A stretch of DNA of 64,000 nt from Bacillota bacterium (lineage in GTDB: Bacteria; Bacillota; Clostridia; Acetivibrionales; DSM-1351), in assembly GCA_023397905.1 (NCBI GenBank), contig JAEWSZ010000034.1:86770-150769 (forward strand), read 5' to 3'. A model generated the notes under the pieces. It ran no database searches and had not been told where the DNA came from. It was given only the letters and a program-made list of their open reading frames with translations. This document shows positions 42,458 through 52,007 of this stretch, piece after piece. Each line of letters begins with the position of its first letter. Within the stretch, counting starts at the first letter, position 1. A program made the translations under genes and the position numbers.

Positions 42458-43254
42458 GCATATTCAAAAACCGCACTGTGGTAGGTGTACTTTGCATTTT
42501 GCTTTCGCTCCTCATCTGCTTTGGCCTGACCCCGCTGTTTAACCGGGCGGTCAGTGCAAAAACCGAAATCGTCCGTGTTACCAAGGAAATCAAAGTTGGA
42601 GATGCGATCACCAAGGATATGGTGCAGATGGTGGAGGTGGGCGGCTACGGCCTTCCCGACAACGTGATCCGAAAGACCGAGACGGTGATTGGCAAATACG
42701 CAATCGCCGACCTGTCCATCGGCGACTATATCCTCACCTCAAAGCTGTCCGACACGCCCGCCGCTGAAAACGCCTATCTATACAGCCTTGACGGAAAGAA
42801 ACAGGCCATGTCGGTGACCATCAAGAGCTTTGCGAACGGCTTGTCCGGCAAGCTTCAAAGCGGCGATATCGTATCGGTCATCGCTCCCGATTACAAGCAG
42901 CAGGGTGCAACTGTGATACCCGCAGAACTGAAATATGTGGAAGTCATCAGTGTGACAGCGTCTTCGGGCTATGACGCCAACACGGGTGAGGCGGTGGCTG
43001 AGCAAGATGACCGTGAGCTGCCATCTACTGTGACCCTGCTGGTCACCCCGGAGCAGAGCAAGGTGCTGGCCTCACTGGAAGCCGACGGCATAATCCATCT
43101 GTCTCTTGTCTACCGGGGCAGTGCCGAAAATGCCGCCAAGTTTACCGAGGCCCAGGATAAAACGCTTGCTGCGCTCTATCCCGCCGATTCACAGAAGACG
43201 GAGGGTACGGGCGCTTCCGGTCAGACATCATCCGGCACGAATGGGGTGAACTGA
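42454..43254 (+). CDS. CpaB/RcpC-like pilus assembly protein (SAF domain)
   Basis: 266 residues. N-terminal membrane helix (about 8-28), an SAF domain (VTKEIKVGDAITKDMVQMVE), then a CpaB-type beta domain (SVTIKSFANGLSGKLQSGDI VSVI). Disordered Ser/Thr/Gly end. In Gram-negatives CpaB/RcpC works at the envelope with the secretin; here, with no outer membrane, it is presumably a membrane/wall assembly factor. Confidence 0.82.
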   Translation: MSIFKNRTVVGVLCILLSLLICFGLTPLFNRAVSAKTEIVRVTKEIKVGDAITKDMVQMVEVGGYGLPDNVIRKTETVIGKYAIADLSIGDYILTSKLSDTPAAENAYLYSLDGKKQAMSVTIKSFANGLSGKLQSGDIVSVIAPDYKQQGATVIPAELKYVEVISVTASSGYDANTGEAVAEQDDRELPSTVTLLVTPEQSKVLASLEADGIIHLSLVYRGSAENAAKFTEAQDKTLAALYPADSQKTEGTGASGQTSSGTNGVN

Positions 43255-44069
43255 TGCTGAACTTTAAGAAAAACGGAATTTTCACCCACCGCGCCGGCGA
43301 AGAAGCCCTATCAAGAGAGCCGGAACCGGGCGGCGGTATTCTGGCTGTATGGGGCTCTCCCGGCAGCGGAAAAACCACCGCGGCGGTTAAGCTGGCAAAA
43401 TATCTGGCTGACCAAAAACACAACACGGTGCTGCTGCTCTGCGACATGACAGCCCCTATGCTGCCCTGCATCTGCCCACCCTCCGAATTGGACGGCGAGC
43501 ATTCGCTGGGCAGCATTCTCGCAGCCGCCCATGTCTCCGAGCCTCTCATCAAATACAATCTGGTGACCCTAAAAAAGCACGGCAATCTCACACTCCTCGG
43601 ACTGAAAAAAGGTGAAAACGAATATACCTACCCGCCATACACGGAAACACAGGCCACGGAGCTGCTGGACGGACTGCGCAACATCGCACCTTTTGTGGTA
43701 GTGGACTGCGGCAGTTACATTGCAAACGATATTCTCTCGGCTGTGTCGCTTATGGAGGCCGACAGCGTCCTGCGCCTTGTAAACGCCGACCTCAAATCCA
43801 TCAGCTATTTTTCCAGCCAGCTCCCGCTGCTCCGTGACAGTAAGTGGGATGCGGACAAGCAATACAAGGTTGCGTCCAATCTGAAGCCTCGGCAGGCGGT
43901 CGAGCAAATCGGGCAGGCGCTTGGCTCGGCAGCCTTTACATTGCCTTATTCGCAGGAACTGGAGGAACAGTATCTCGCCGGAAATCTTCTGACCGACCTG
44001 TCTCTCAAGGACAGCCGTCCTTTTCGAAAAGAAATAGAAAAAATCTGCAAGGAGGTGTTCGGCATATGA
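43254..44069 (+). CDS. TadZ/CpaE-like ATPase
   Basis: 271 residues. P-loop ILAVWGSPGSGKTTAAVKLA at residues 29-48, a Walker B-like FVVVDCGSY, C-terminal alpha/beta part. Standard Walker A (GSPGSGKT) rather than the deviant ParA form. Localises Tad machinery in other systems. TGATG overlap with the CpaB gene and ATGA overlap with CpaF. Confidence 0.78.
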   Translation: MLNFKKNGIFTHRAGEEALSREPEPGGGILAVWGSPGSGKTTAAVKLAKYLADQKHNTVLLLCDMTAPMLPCICPPSELDGEHSLGSILAAAHVSEPLIKYNLVTLKKHGNLTLLGLKKGENEYTYPPYTETQATELLDGLRNIAPFVVVDCGSYIANDILSAVSLMEADSVLRLVNADLKSISYFSSQLPLLRDSKWDADKQYKVASNLKPRQAVEQIGQALGSAAFTLPYSQELEEQYLAGNLLTDLSLKDSRPFRKEIEKICKEVFGI

Positions 44070-45415
44070 AGTCGGAAAACCTGTTTTTTACCCCTGAGAG
44101 CGAGGGAAAGGACTTCTCCTCGGTGCTGACCGATGTGCAGGCATATATCTCCGCCCATTACAGCGCTCTCATCACCGGCGACCTTGCGGACGCCAAAGTG
44201 CAGATGAAGCGCTACATCACCAAGTACATCCAGGACCGACGCATCGCAGTCGGGGGTATGAGCGGCGAAAAGCTCGCCGACGCCCTGTACACCGAAATGG
44301 CGGAGTTCGGCTTTCTCACCAAGTACATTTTTGGCAACGGAATCGAGGAAATCGATATCAACTCATGGCGGGATATTGAGGTGCAGTATTCAGACGGCCG
44401 AACGGTTAAGCTGGAGGAACGCTTTGACAGTCCCGAACACGCTGTCAACGTCATCCGAAGGATGCTCCACGTCAGCGGCATGGTGTTAGACAATGCCAGC
44501 CCCACCGTCCTCGGACATTTGAGCAAAAACATCCGTATCGCCGTGCTGAAAACCCCCATCGTGGACGAGGATGTCGGTGTGTCCGCCTCCATTCGTATCG
44601 TCAATCCGCAGAGCATGAAAAAAGAAGATTTCATAAAAAGCGGCACCGCGACAGAACCGATGTTGGACTTTTTATCTCTCTGCGTCCGCTATGGCATTTC
44701 CGTCTGTGTGGCTGGAGCTACCTCCAGCGGCAAAACCACGGTGGCTGGCTGGATACTGACCACAGTCCCGGATAACAAGCGAATCTATACCATCGAAAAC
44801 GGCTCCCGCGAATTGGCGCTGGTGCGGGAAAAGGATGGCCGGGTGGTCAACTCAGTCATCCACACACTGACCCGCGATAGCGACAACGACCGCCAACGGG
44901 TAGACCAGATCAGCCTGCTGGATATAGCGCTCCGCTTCAACCCCGACATCGTTGTGGTCGGAGAGATGCGCGGCGCGGAAGCTAACGCAGCTCAGGAAGC
45001 AGCTCGAACCGGGGTGGCCGTTTTGACGACTATCCACTCCAATTCCTGTGAAGCAACCTACCGTCGCATGGTCTCCCTCTGTAAACGCGCAGTAGATATG
45101 TCGGACCAGACACTCATGGACTATGTCACCGAGGCGTACCCCATCGTGGTATTTTGCAAACAGCTTGAAAACAAGCAGCGCCGCATGATGGAGATTCAGG
45201 AATGCGAGATCCTGCCGGACGGCAGCCGGATATTCCGCCCGCTCTATCAGTACATCATCACCGAAAACCGCATGGAGGACGGAAAATTTATCATCGAGGG
45301 ACACCATGCTCAGATCAACGCCATTTCGGATAGTCTTGCCATACGGCTTCTGGAAAACGGGATGCCCCAGGCGCTCATCAATCAGCTCAAACGCAAGGAG
45401 GTGCTAAGCGCATGA
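44066..45415 (+). CDS. CpaF/TadA secretion ATPase
   Basis: 449 residues from ATG 44066. Type II/IV secretion ATPase: N-terminal domain with IEEIDINSWRDIEV, Walker A CVAGATSSGKTTVAGWIL (about residue 220), Asp box, Walker B DIVVVGEMRGAEA (about 300), His box TTIHSNS. Powers pilus assembly. Also the VirB11 homologue class, so it might serve the T4SS, but its neighbours are Tad genes. Confidence 0.92.
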   Translation: MKSENLFFTPESEGKDFSSVLTDVQAYISAHYSALITGDLADAKVQMKRYITKYIQDRRIAVGGMSGEKLADALYTEMAEFGFLTKYIFGNGIEEIDINSWRDIEVQYSDGRTVKLEERFDSPEHAVNVIRRMLHVSGMVLDNASPTVLGHLSKNIRIAVLKTPIVDEDVGVSASIRIVNPQSMKKEDFIKSGTATEPMLDFLSLCVRYGISVCVAGATSSGKTTVAGWILTTVPDNKRIYTIENGSRELALVREKDGRVVNSVIHTLTRDSDNDRQRVDQISLLDIALRFNPDIVVVGEMRGAEANAAQEAARTGVAVLTTIHSNSCEATYRRMVSLCKRAVDMSDQTLMDYVTEAYPIVVFCKQLENKQRRMMEIQECEILPDGSRIFRPLYQYIITENRMEDGKFIIEGHHAQINAISDSLAIRLLENGMPQALINQLKRKEVLSA

Positions 45416-46341
45416 CCACCATGCTTCTAATTGCCTGCGCCGGTATGATTGCGGGCTCCTTTATTCTCCTCGGCCTTTCTCCCATGGCATTCACCGGCGC
45501 TGTGTTCGCTGGACTCACGGATAAGCCGAAATCCCTCCGTGACGAAATTAACGAAACCACCCATCGGAAGAAGCGTTCTTATCTGCGCCGCCAGATCGCC
45601 GAGACACAGGTGATTCTTAAGGCAACCGGACGGGAAAAAAGTTTCCCCATGCTCTGCGCTCTGTCGCTGGCGTTCTTTGCGGCAGGGGCTTCCATTGCCA
45701 TCGTGCTTGGTAACCTGTTTCTTGTTCCTGTGATGGCCGCCGGACTCATGCTCCTTCCGTTTTGGTACATTAAGCTGACGCAGACACATTTCAAAAAGGA
45801 CATCGCTGCGGAGCTTGAAACAGCGCTATCCATCATCACCACGGCGTATCTACGGAATGAGGACATCCTCACCGCTGTGGAGGAAAACCTCGCTTATCTT
45901 AATCCGCCCGTGCTGTCGGTGTTCAAAGGTTTCACGGCCAGAGTCAAGCTGGTTAGCCCCGATGTGGAGGCGGCACTCTATGATCTGAAAGATCAGATCG
46001 ATAATGCGGTATTCCGCGAGTGGTGCGATGCCCTCATCGCCTGCCGGCATGACCGCAGCTTGAAGACTACGCTGACGCCTATCGTCACCAAGCTCAGCGA
46101 CATGCGGGTGGTCAACGGCGAGCTGGAAAACATGGTGTTCGAGCCTCGAAAGGAATTCATCATCATGCAGCTTCTCGTGATCGGCAATATCCCGCTCCTG
46201 TATTTTCTGAACAAGGACTGGTACCACACGCTGATGCATACCGCGCCGGGACAACTCGTCCTGACCGTTTGCGCCGCCGTGATTTTTATATCCACGGCCT
46301 TTGTAATCAAGCTCACCCAGCCCATTGAGTATAGGAGGTAA
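45412..46341 (+). CDS. TadB-like type II secretion F-domain protein
   Basis: 309 residues, three to four membrane helices (5-30, 85-125, 255-300) and a cytoplasmic F domain (AAELETALSIITTAYLRNED). Inner-membrane platform of the Tad pilus. ATGA overlap with CpaF gene. Confidence 0.85.
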   Translation: MTTMLLIACAGMIAGSFILLGLSPMAFTGAVFAGLTDKPKSLRDEINETTHRKKRSYLRRQIAETQVILKATGREKSFPMLCALSLAFFAAGASIAIVLGNLFLVPVMAAGLMLLPFWYIKLTQTHFKKDIAAELETALSIITTAYLRNEDILTAVEENLAYLNPPVLSVFKGFTARVKLVSPDVEAALYDLKDQIDNAVFREWCDALIACRHDRSLKTTLTPIVTKLSDMRVVNGELENMVFEPRKEFIIMQLLVIGNIPLLYFLNKDWYHTLMHTAPGQLVLTVCAAVIFISTAFVIKLTQPIEYRR

Positions 46342-46344
46342 GCG

Positions 46345-47217
46345 ATGACAACAACGATCTTTTTATTCGGAACCCTCCTTGCGGTAGGGCTCTTTTTCAT
46401 TGCCGCGGATCTCCTGCGACTGCCCAGCCTCGCTGCTCAAAAGGCAATGCTGGCGGCTGGCAAACGGGCGAAAGCAAAACCAAAGACCATGGACGCACTT
46501 CTTCAAAATGCGGCTGTTCGGCTTTCCCGTCATATTCGTATGGATGAGTACAAGCGTAGCCGCATGAAAAATATCCTATCAGCGGCGGGGCTCGGCATGA
46601 CGCCGGAGCTATTCACAGCATCAGCCATCGTCAAGGCGGCGGCCGTCGCACTGGGAGTGATTCCGTGCCTCGTCATCCTACCGCTGCTTTCGCCCATTGT
46701 TCTGTTTCTCGCAATACTCATATATTTCAAAGAGAGCCGCAAGGCGGACGAGGCACTGTCAGCCAAGCGAAGCAAAATAGAACAGGAGCTGCCACGGTTC
46801 GTGGCGACCATCACGCAGGAACTTAAGGCCAGTCGCGACGTATTGTCCATATTGGAGAACTTCAAGAAAAACGCTGGCGAAGAGTTCGCCTCGGAGTTGG
46901 ACATCCTCACCGCCGACATGCGCTCCTCCAACTATGAGGCGGCGTTGACCCGGTTCGAGGCGAGGTTCAATTCGCCTATGCTCTCGGACATCACGCGCGG
47001 TCTCATCGGCGTCCTTCGCGGCGACGATGGCGGGATGTATTTTCAGATGCTCAGTCACGACATGAAGCAGTTGGAGCTCCAGCGGCTCAAGGCTCAGGCT
47101 ATGAAGATCCCGCCCAAATTCCGGGTGTTTTCCTTCTTGATGCTCTTTTGCTTCCTGCTAACCTATATGACAATCATCGTCTTTCAAATCATCACATCCC
47201 TCGGCGGGATGTTTTAG
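46345..47217 (+). CDS. TadC-like type II secretion F-domain protein
   Basis: 290 residues. N-terminal membrane helix, a central pair (95-130), the F domain (KRSKIEQELPRFVATITQEL) and a C-terminal hydrophobic helix ending in GGMF. Partner of TadB. AGGAGG before ATG 46345. Confidence 0.85.
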   Translation: MTTTIFLFGTLLAVGLFFIAADLLRLPSLAAQKAMLAAGKRAKAKPKTMDALLQNAAVRLSRHIRMDEYKRSRMKNILSAAGLGMTPELFTASAIVKAAAVALGVIPCLVILPLLSPIVLFLAILIYFKESRKADEALSAKRSKIEQELPRFVATITQELKASRDVLSILENFKKNAGEEFASELDILTADMRSSNYEAALTRFEARFNSPMLSDITRGLIGVLRGDDGGMYFQMLSHDMKQLELQRLKAQAMKIPPKFRVFSFLMLFCFLLTYMTIIVFQIITSLGGMF

Positions 47218-47227
47218 GAGGTGCAAA

Positions 47228-47602
47228 ATGGAGCGTGAACAGATCATGGAAGCGTTGTGCGAAAAACTTGAACGCAATTGGAACGATTATCTCAAGGAGC
47301 TGGACCAGCATTCAAAGAGTGTTCTTATTGGGAGAAGCGATGAAATTACAACTGCGCGCTTCGTGTATAACGAGCTGTACGGTGGCGGGTACCCGGAGGA
47401 CTATATGGAGTACCTCCTACGCTTTGAAAATCCGCTGGAGGTCGTAAGGGATCAATGGTCTTCGGAGCAATCGGTTGATTTTAGCGATGAAATGTATCAC
47501 GCACTTTGGAGCCTGATAGACAAGGGCGATGCGGAACGGGACTATGCCCTTGACCCGGAATATCGGCCTCCCGCTCCGGAACAGGGGGTGACAATGTGCT
47601 GA
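47228..47602 (+). CDS. DUF3848-like soluble protein
   Basis: 124 residues, acidic and helical (ALCEKLERNWNDYLKELDQH, LLRFENPLEVVRDQW). Resembles the DUF3848 group of conjugative elements. It is a soluble protein between membrane components of the pilus operon. Pro-rich end finishing EQGVTMC. Overlaps the following gene by 7 bases. Confidence 0.55.
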   Translation: MEREQIMEALCEKLERNWNDYLKELDQHSKSVLIGRSDEITTARFVYNELYGGGYPEDYMEYLLRFENPLEVVRDQWSSEQSVDFSDEMYHALWSLIDKGDAERDYALDPEYRPPAPEQGVTMC

Positions 47603-47994
47603 AACACATTCTCAAATGCAAGCGCGGCGAGGGCTATATTGACGTAGCTGTGCTGGTGCTATGCGCCATGCTGGTCATTGCCTTTGCCGTGCGCGTCTTT
47701 CCTGTCTATATTGCTAAGCAACAGGTCGACACCTTTGCCACGGAATTGATCCGTGAGGCGGAAATCGCCGGACGCGTAGGAAACGAAACGACCGCACAGG
47801 AACAACTCCTTCGGGAGCGTACTGGGCTTACTCCTACTGTAACATGGTCGAAGACCGGCAACATTCAGTTAAACCAGGAGGTTACGGTGACGGTCACCTA
47901 TCAGACCGACATCGGCCTTTTTGCCGGCTTTGGCTCATTCCCCATTACATTGAGGGCAGATGCCTCTGGAAAATCAGAAGTCTATTGGAAGTAG
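47596..47994 (+). CDS. DUF4320 TadE-like pseudopilin
   Basis: 132 residues, GTG start 47596. Short basic N-terminus (KHILKCKRGEGYIDVAVLVL) with G-E-G-Y-I-D before a hydrophobic helix, the same processing-site pattern as the 41776 gene, then a beta-rich extracytoplasmic domain. Matches DUF4320. Probably a minor pilin (TadE type). Confidence 0.75.
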   Translation: MLKHILKCKRGEGYIDVAVLVLCAMLVIAFAVRVFPVYIAKQQVDTFATELIREAEIAGRVGNETTAQEQLLRERTGLTPTVTWSKTGNIQLNQEVTVTVTYQTDIGLFAGFGSFPITLRADASGKSEVYWK

Positions 47995-48002
47995 GTGGTG
48001 AC

Positions 48003-48548
48003 GTGCAAAGAATAAAGAAGGTTCTTAGAGATAAACGTGGTGCTTCATTTCCGCTGATCGTTGCCATCACCCTCGCATTGGCCCTTATTTTCTGCGGCGT
48101 ATCGGAGTATTTTCGGCTGATGATCATTGCGCAGGGCGTGCGGGACGCAATGCAGGCCGCCGTCATCTCAGCTGTCAATGATAACTATGACGATGTATAC
48201 CATGGCGTCCGCGAGGGATATTCAGGCGCCTATCAGCCGATTGCGGAGGATTTTGAGGAATCGCTGGACTACGGCGATATCTATTGGCAGATCGACAGCA
48301 TCCTCGGGCTGACCGGCAACGGCGGGTATCACAACAAAAGCACAGCCGATGGCGAGCTGGAGTTTCGGGTCTGGAATTTGTCTGTGGACATCAGAAACGC
48401 ACCCTTTGCTTCCGGCGACCAATCGTCAGCCCGATTCGAGGCCGACAGTACGATTATGCTGGAGGTTCCCGTGTCCTTTGCCGGAAAGCTCCTGCCATCC
48501 ATGCAGATAAAGGTGAAGAACACAGCAGGATACATTCCCAAGTTTTGA
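48003..48548 (+). CDS. TadE/TadG-like minor pilin
   Basis: 181 residues from GTG 48003 (AGGTGG nearby). DKRGASFPLIVAITLALALI forms the processing-like site plus hydrophobic helix, then a globular domain. A longer reading from 47844 overlaps the previous gene and has no ribosome site. Confidence 0.7.
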   Translation: MQRIKKVLRDKRGASFPLIVAITLALALIFCGVSEYFRLMIIAQGVRDAMQAAVISAVNDNYDDVYHGVREGYSGAYQPIAEDFEESLDYGDIYWQIDSILGLTGNGGYHNKSTADGELEFRVWNLSVDIRNAPFASGDQSSARFEADSTIMLEVPVSFAGKLLPSMQIKVKNTAGYIPKF

Positions 48549-48594
48549 CTTTTTCCGAAAACTTTTTTATAATATTGGTAGACTTCCGAAAACT
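48545..48594 (+). promoter_or_regulatory. Sigma-A promoter TTGACT-N17-TATAAT with spaced direct repeats
   Basis: TTGACT at 48545-48550 and TATAAT at 48568-48573, 17 bases apart, in front of the 48651 gene. The 11-mer TTCCGAAAACT occurs in the spacer (48553-48563) and again at 48584-48594, 31 bp apart (three helical turns), just after the likely start, which looks like a repressor operator pair. Confidence 0.7.
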
Positions 48595-48650
48595 CTTGTG
48601 GTAGGGTGAGGCTAAAAGAAGCTATCAAAAATTTACAGGAGGACGCACCG

Positions 48651-49184
48651 ATGAAAAACATGAGCGATAAAACAAAAAAGCGGTTGATCGTTGCCGGAAG
48701 CCTCACGGTATGTGCCGTGCTGGCTGTACTGATCGGTAGCCGCTTCATCCCTGATAAAACTGCTGAGCAGCCGCTCCCGACTCAAGGCTCACAGCCTGCC
48801 GAGGTGACGGTGAATACCGATACAGAAAAAGAAAAAGAGGTTGTGGTCACCGCGCCGGATACCTCTCAGCCGGCAAGCATGGATAACGGTGCCGACTCTT
48901 CCGGCACCGATCAAACAATTCAGGGAGATGTGACCAAACCACCGGAACCGAGCAAAGAACAACTTACCGCCCCCTCCCAAAAGCCGAGCGGAGAAACGAC
49001 CACCGCAACGCCCAAGCCGAGCGGAAATAGCAATACCGGAAGCTCTGGCGGTACATCAACGGGAGGCTCCTCACAAAGCGGCGGACTGCCCGGCTTCGAT
49101 AATGTGCCAAATTTAGGTGAAAACCAAGGCGAAACTGTTGACGGTGATGGCGACATCAATAAACAGGTAGGCAATATGGACTAG
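48651..49184 (+). CDS. Membrane-anchored, low-complexity extracytoplasmic protein (DUF6550-like)
   Basis: 177 residues from ATG 48651 (AGGAGG). One N-terminal helix (about 10-30), then a Thr/Ser/Pro/Gly-rich disordered tail with a conserved-looking end (GLPGFDNVPNLGENQ). Resembles DUF6550 proteins of conjugative elements. Probably spans the cell wall. Its own promoter lies upstream. Confidence 0.65.
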   Translation: MKNMSDKTKKRLIVAGSLTVCAVLAVLIGSRFIPDKTAEQPLPTQGSQPAEVTVNTDTEKEKEVVVTAPDTSQPASMDNGADSSGTDQTIQGDVTKPPEPSKEQLTAPSQKPSGETTTATPKPSGNSNTGSSGGTSTGGSSQSGGLPGFDNVPNLGENQGETVDGDGDINKQVGNMD

Positions 49185-49200
49185 AAACACAACGACTCTC

Positions 49201-49230
49201 AAGCACGGTTGAAAGATACCGTGCTTTTTT
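49201..49230 (+). terminator. Rho-independent terminator
   Basis: Stem AGCACGGT/ACCGTGCT, loop about 12 bases, six T; it follows the 48651-49184 gene. Confidence 0.75.
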
Positions 49231-49249
49231 ATTTGGGAAGGAGGACAAT

Positions 49250-50938
49250 GTGAAAAAGCTCTTCTTAAAAACGATGTCGCTGCTGCTTATCCTGTGCATT
49301 CTCTGCCCAATATACGCACTGGCAGATACCGGCGGAAGCGGAAATATCGACGGCGGCGGTGGAGGTATGGGCAACGGCACAAGCTCGAATTACTGGAATT
49401 CAGGCAATGAAGGTGTGCGTGTAACCGTAGTACGGGCCAGTGACCATGCAGTAGTTACCACGCCTGTGGATCTAACAAATATCACTCCGCCAGCAAACAT
49501 TTATCATTTTGGGAAAACGAGCAAGCTGCAATACAATAACGGCGCTACTTTAAATCCTGCTCAAGGAGGATATGTCTTTAAAAATCCAGGACAAACTATC
49601 CCTCGGATCATTAGCACTAACGGAATAACAAACATTGAGGCGATAAAAAAATATTTCTGTTCCGAATATGTGGTCAAAAGAATCGCAGAGATCACAGGTA
49701 TGAATTACGATGTCCTCATCGGCGGCGACTATAAAATACTTCTGGAGCCCATCGCATACTTTACCTTTCAGGGTGCCATGATCGCTACTACGGCCACTGA
49801 AGCTGCTCTCTACGATCAGAAGGTCAATGGTCTGCTCAGAAGCTGGATGCAGTCGCTGACTCATAAGAACCTCCCTCTGGCTATGTTTCTTGAGGTATCG
49901 GATCTCGGCTATCCTGCATGGAGTGGCAGCAAAACAACTGCCGCATCAGACGCGGATATTATCTCAAGCCTTGGGCTGGGCATCGTTCGTTTCACCGAGA
50001 AACCCGAAGCGCCGGTAATAACGACCTACGACTATGAATATCGGGTCAACACTGAGGTCATAACGGCGGTCACAGTCAGCGGCGGCCAGTCAGATCCGGA
50101 TAACCCAACTACCGTCAGCTTCAACATCGGCGGCACAACCTATACCGTAAGCAATGTGTACTATCCGGACGGAGACAGCCAACTGGCATGGGTGAAATGG
50201 GAAACGCCTGATACGGCGCAAAACATGGTGATCTATGTCACGGTGTCCGGTCCTGGACGAACATCCAAGGCTACAATCAACGTAAAAATAACAGACTTGG
50301 ATCAAAATCCTCCGCCGAACCCGGTGGCCGACGACCGCAACGATAGCTTCTCCCGTGTAGCCGTACCTGCCCGTCCGGTGCAAGCCTCGGCAAGCTGGGC
50401 CGTCTGGCGCCCGTGGTGGCATGCAAATTGGGTGTGGCATTCCACCGGTGAGGACAGCGGATATTGGGTCGACGAGGGCTGGTGGGAGTTCGACCTCGAC
50501 CGTTACAGCGCAAGCCTGACTGCCTCTATGAGCATTACCTGTGACAGTAAAAACCCAACCGCCAGCGGGCGCGTGATGAAGTCGGGGTACGGAATCAACC
50601 AGACCGTAATTGGAAGCGTCAGCTCTACTCAGAGTTCGGCGGTCACCAAGCCGCAGAACGCCGTCAGTTATTTCCCTGAGTTCTGCTATGAAACCTACTG
50701 GCGACTCCTGGACCGGATGGGCTCGGGACGCTTTGAATTCAAGAGAAATCAATACTCGACATATAAAAACCGAACGCACTTCACGCCGCTCTGGATGCCG
50801 GATGGGACATATACCGTCAACACATGGCTCATTGACGCATGGACGCCGGCCGGGATGCTCTCAGCCAATCTCACCGACTCGCTGACGATTCGTGGTAACC
50901 TTTATCAAGACTGGCATATCGCACCCCTCAAGCCATAA
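49250..50938 (+). CDS. Secreted protein of unknown function
   Basis: 562 residues, GTG start 49250 (GGAGG). Signal peptide KKLFLKTMSLLLILCILCPI with cleavage after ALA (about residue 26). Gly-rich segment, an alpha/beta domain (about 50-240; IEAIKKYFCSEYVVKRIAEI), an Ig-like domain (260-350), and a Trp-rich region (WRPWWHANWVWHST, 375-400) before a final beta domain with YGINQTVIGSVSSTQ. No anchor seen. Likely a released or wall-associated factor of the mating apparatus. Confidence 0.65.
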   Translation: MKKLFLKTMSLLLILCILCPIYALADTGGSGNIDGGGGGMGNGTSSNYWNSGNEGVRVTVVRASDHAVVTTPVDLTNITPPANIYHFGKTSKLQYNNGATLNPAQGGYVFKNPGQTIPRIISTNGITNIEAIKKYFCSEYVVKRIAEITGMNYDVLIGGDYKILLEPIAYFTFQGAMIATTATEAALYDQKVNGLLRSWMQSLTHKNLPLAMFLEVSDLGYPAWSGSKTTAASDADIISSLGLGIVRFTEKPEAPVITTYDYEYRVNTEVITAVTVSGGQSDPDNPTTVSFNIGGTTYTVSNVYYPDGDSQLAWVKWETPDTAQNMVIYVTVSGPGRTSKATINVKITDLDQNPPPNPVADDRNDSFSRVAVPARPVQASASWAVWRPWWHANWVWHSTGEDSGYWVDEGWWEFDLDRYSASLTASMSITCDSKNPTASGRVMKSGYGINQTVIGSVSSTQSSAVTKPQNAVSYFPEFCYETYWRLLDRMGSGRFEFKRNQYSTYKNRTHFTPLWMPDGTYTVNTWLIDAWTPAGMLSANLTDSLTIRGNLYQDWHIAPLKP

Positions 50939-50955
50939 CAAAAAATATATTTAAA

Positions 50956-50990
50956 AGACAAGGCTGTGGAAATCGTCCACAGCCTTGTCT
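50956..50990 (+). terminator. 15-bp perfect inverted repeat (terminator-like)
   Basis: AGACAAGGCTGTGGA/TCCACAGCCTTGTCT with loop AATCG after the secreted-protein gene. Only a short T-rich stretch (CATTT) follows, so termination may be partial. Confidence 0.6.
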
Positions 50991-51011
50991 CATTTAGGAA
51001 AGGTGGTCTCT

Positions 51012-51353
51012 ATGAAGAAGCTCAAAAAAATATCCCTGCTCCTGTGCATCGTCCTGACCATAGTGTTTCTGTGTAGCATGACGGCGATGGCAGCAGGTAC
51101 CGGCGACGTGGCCGGAGCCATTGAGGGAACCTGGAATGACGCATCCAGCCAGATCAAAACTGTAGTCAACAAGGTGGTATTTCCTGCTATTGACCTCATT
51201 CTCGCCGTGTTTTTCTTCGCAAAATTGGGCACCGCGTATTTCGATTATAGGAAGCATGGTCAATTTGAATGGGCCGCCCCTGCGATTCTGTTTTCCTGCC
51301 TGGTGTTTACTCTGACGGCGCCGCTCTATATCTGGACCATTTTGGGGATATAG
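51012..51353 (+). CDS. DUF3852 VirB2-like pilin
   Basis: 113 residues from ATG 51012. Signal-peptide-like N-terminus (LSLLLCIVLTIVFLCSMTAM after the Lys-rich start, AMAA cleavage), then two hydrophobic helices (about 55-75 and 90-110) separated by a short polar loop, the VirB2/TrbC layout. Matches DUF3852. Probable T4SS pilin or membrane component. Confidence 0.7.
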   Translation: MKKLKKISLLLCIVLTIVFLCSMTAMAAGTGDVAGAIEGTWNDASSQIKTVVNKVVFPAIDLILAVFFFAKLGTAYFDYRKHGQFEWAAPAILFSCLVFTLTAPLYIWTILGI

Positions 51354-51356
51354 CCT

Positions 51357-52007
51357 ATGAAAAAAGAACAGAAACTTGCTTTTGAATATGGGCAGGCGGC
51401 TTCTGCGTCCGCCTGCCCATTCGCTCCGTGCCATGACCCATGCATGTATAAGCTGGTCAGTGAGGTGCGCAGCGCCATCGGCCACCAGCGTAACCAGGAA
51501 AACATGCGGGCGTGGTATATGGGCTATCTTACCCAAACGGCTATGGCTGGCAATGGAATATCACAGGAGATGTTCACGACAGCACTAACTGTCCTCATTG
51601 ATGGCGAACCAGGGTCTGTTTCAAACTGGATTAGCTTCGCTGCCGAGTGCGTTGATCTCGGGCAATATGTGGATTTTGAGCAAGAAAAGAATCCCACTCT
51701 CGCTGTTAACCGTTGGCTGGAAACGCTGCTTTCCGGTCTTCTGGAAACCCAAAAGCAATATGGTACACACATTGCCAAACAGGTCTGCGACCTTGCATTA
51801 CTGCCAAACTGTCTGTATCCCAGCGAGATGCTGCAGGCAGCAGCGCATTTTAAAAATGGAGGCGCTCCAGAGGAAATCAGCGCAATGATCGCGTCAGGTA
51901 CCATTGAGGGGGAGCAACCCTTTTTTCCAAAACTGACGGGTGAAGAAGAACAAGATCGCGGATACAGCCCTTACACAAGTATGGACTGGACGATACTTGG
52001 GATGTAA
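51357..52007 (+). CDS. Soluble helical protein
   Basis: 216 residues, Cys-rich N-terminus (CPFAPCHDPC), otherwise acidic and helical. Ends SMDWTILGM. Starts three bases after the DUF3852 gene. The -1 frame remains open past its stop and reads like protein to 52138, so the C-terminus may have been altered by a frameshift. Family not recognised. Confidence 0.55.
   Translation: MKKEQKLAFEYGQAASASACPFAPCHDPCMYKLVSEVRSAIGHQRNQENMRAWYMGYLTQTAMAGNGISQEMFTTALTVLIDGEPGSVSNWISFAAECVDLGQYVDFEQEKNPTLAVNRWLETLLSGLLETQKQYGTHIAKQVCDLALLPNCLYPSEMLQAAAHFKNGGAPEEISAMIASGTIEGEQPFFPKLTGEEEQDRGYSPYTSMDWTILGM

Noticed and set aside
43844..44065. N-terminal extension of CpaF
   Set aside because: It overlaps the TadZ-like gene; ATG 44066 with AGGAGG and an ATGA overlap is the better start and fits family length.
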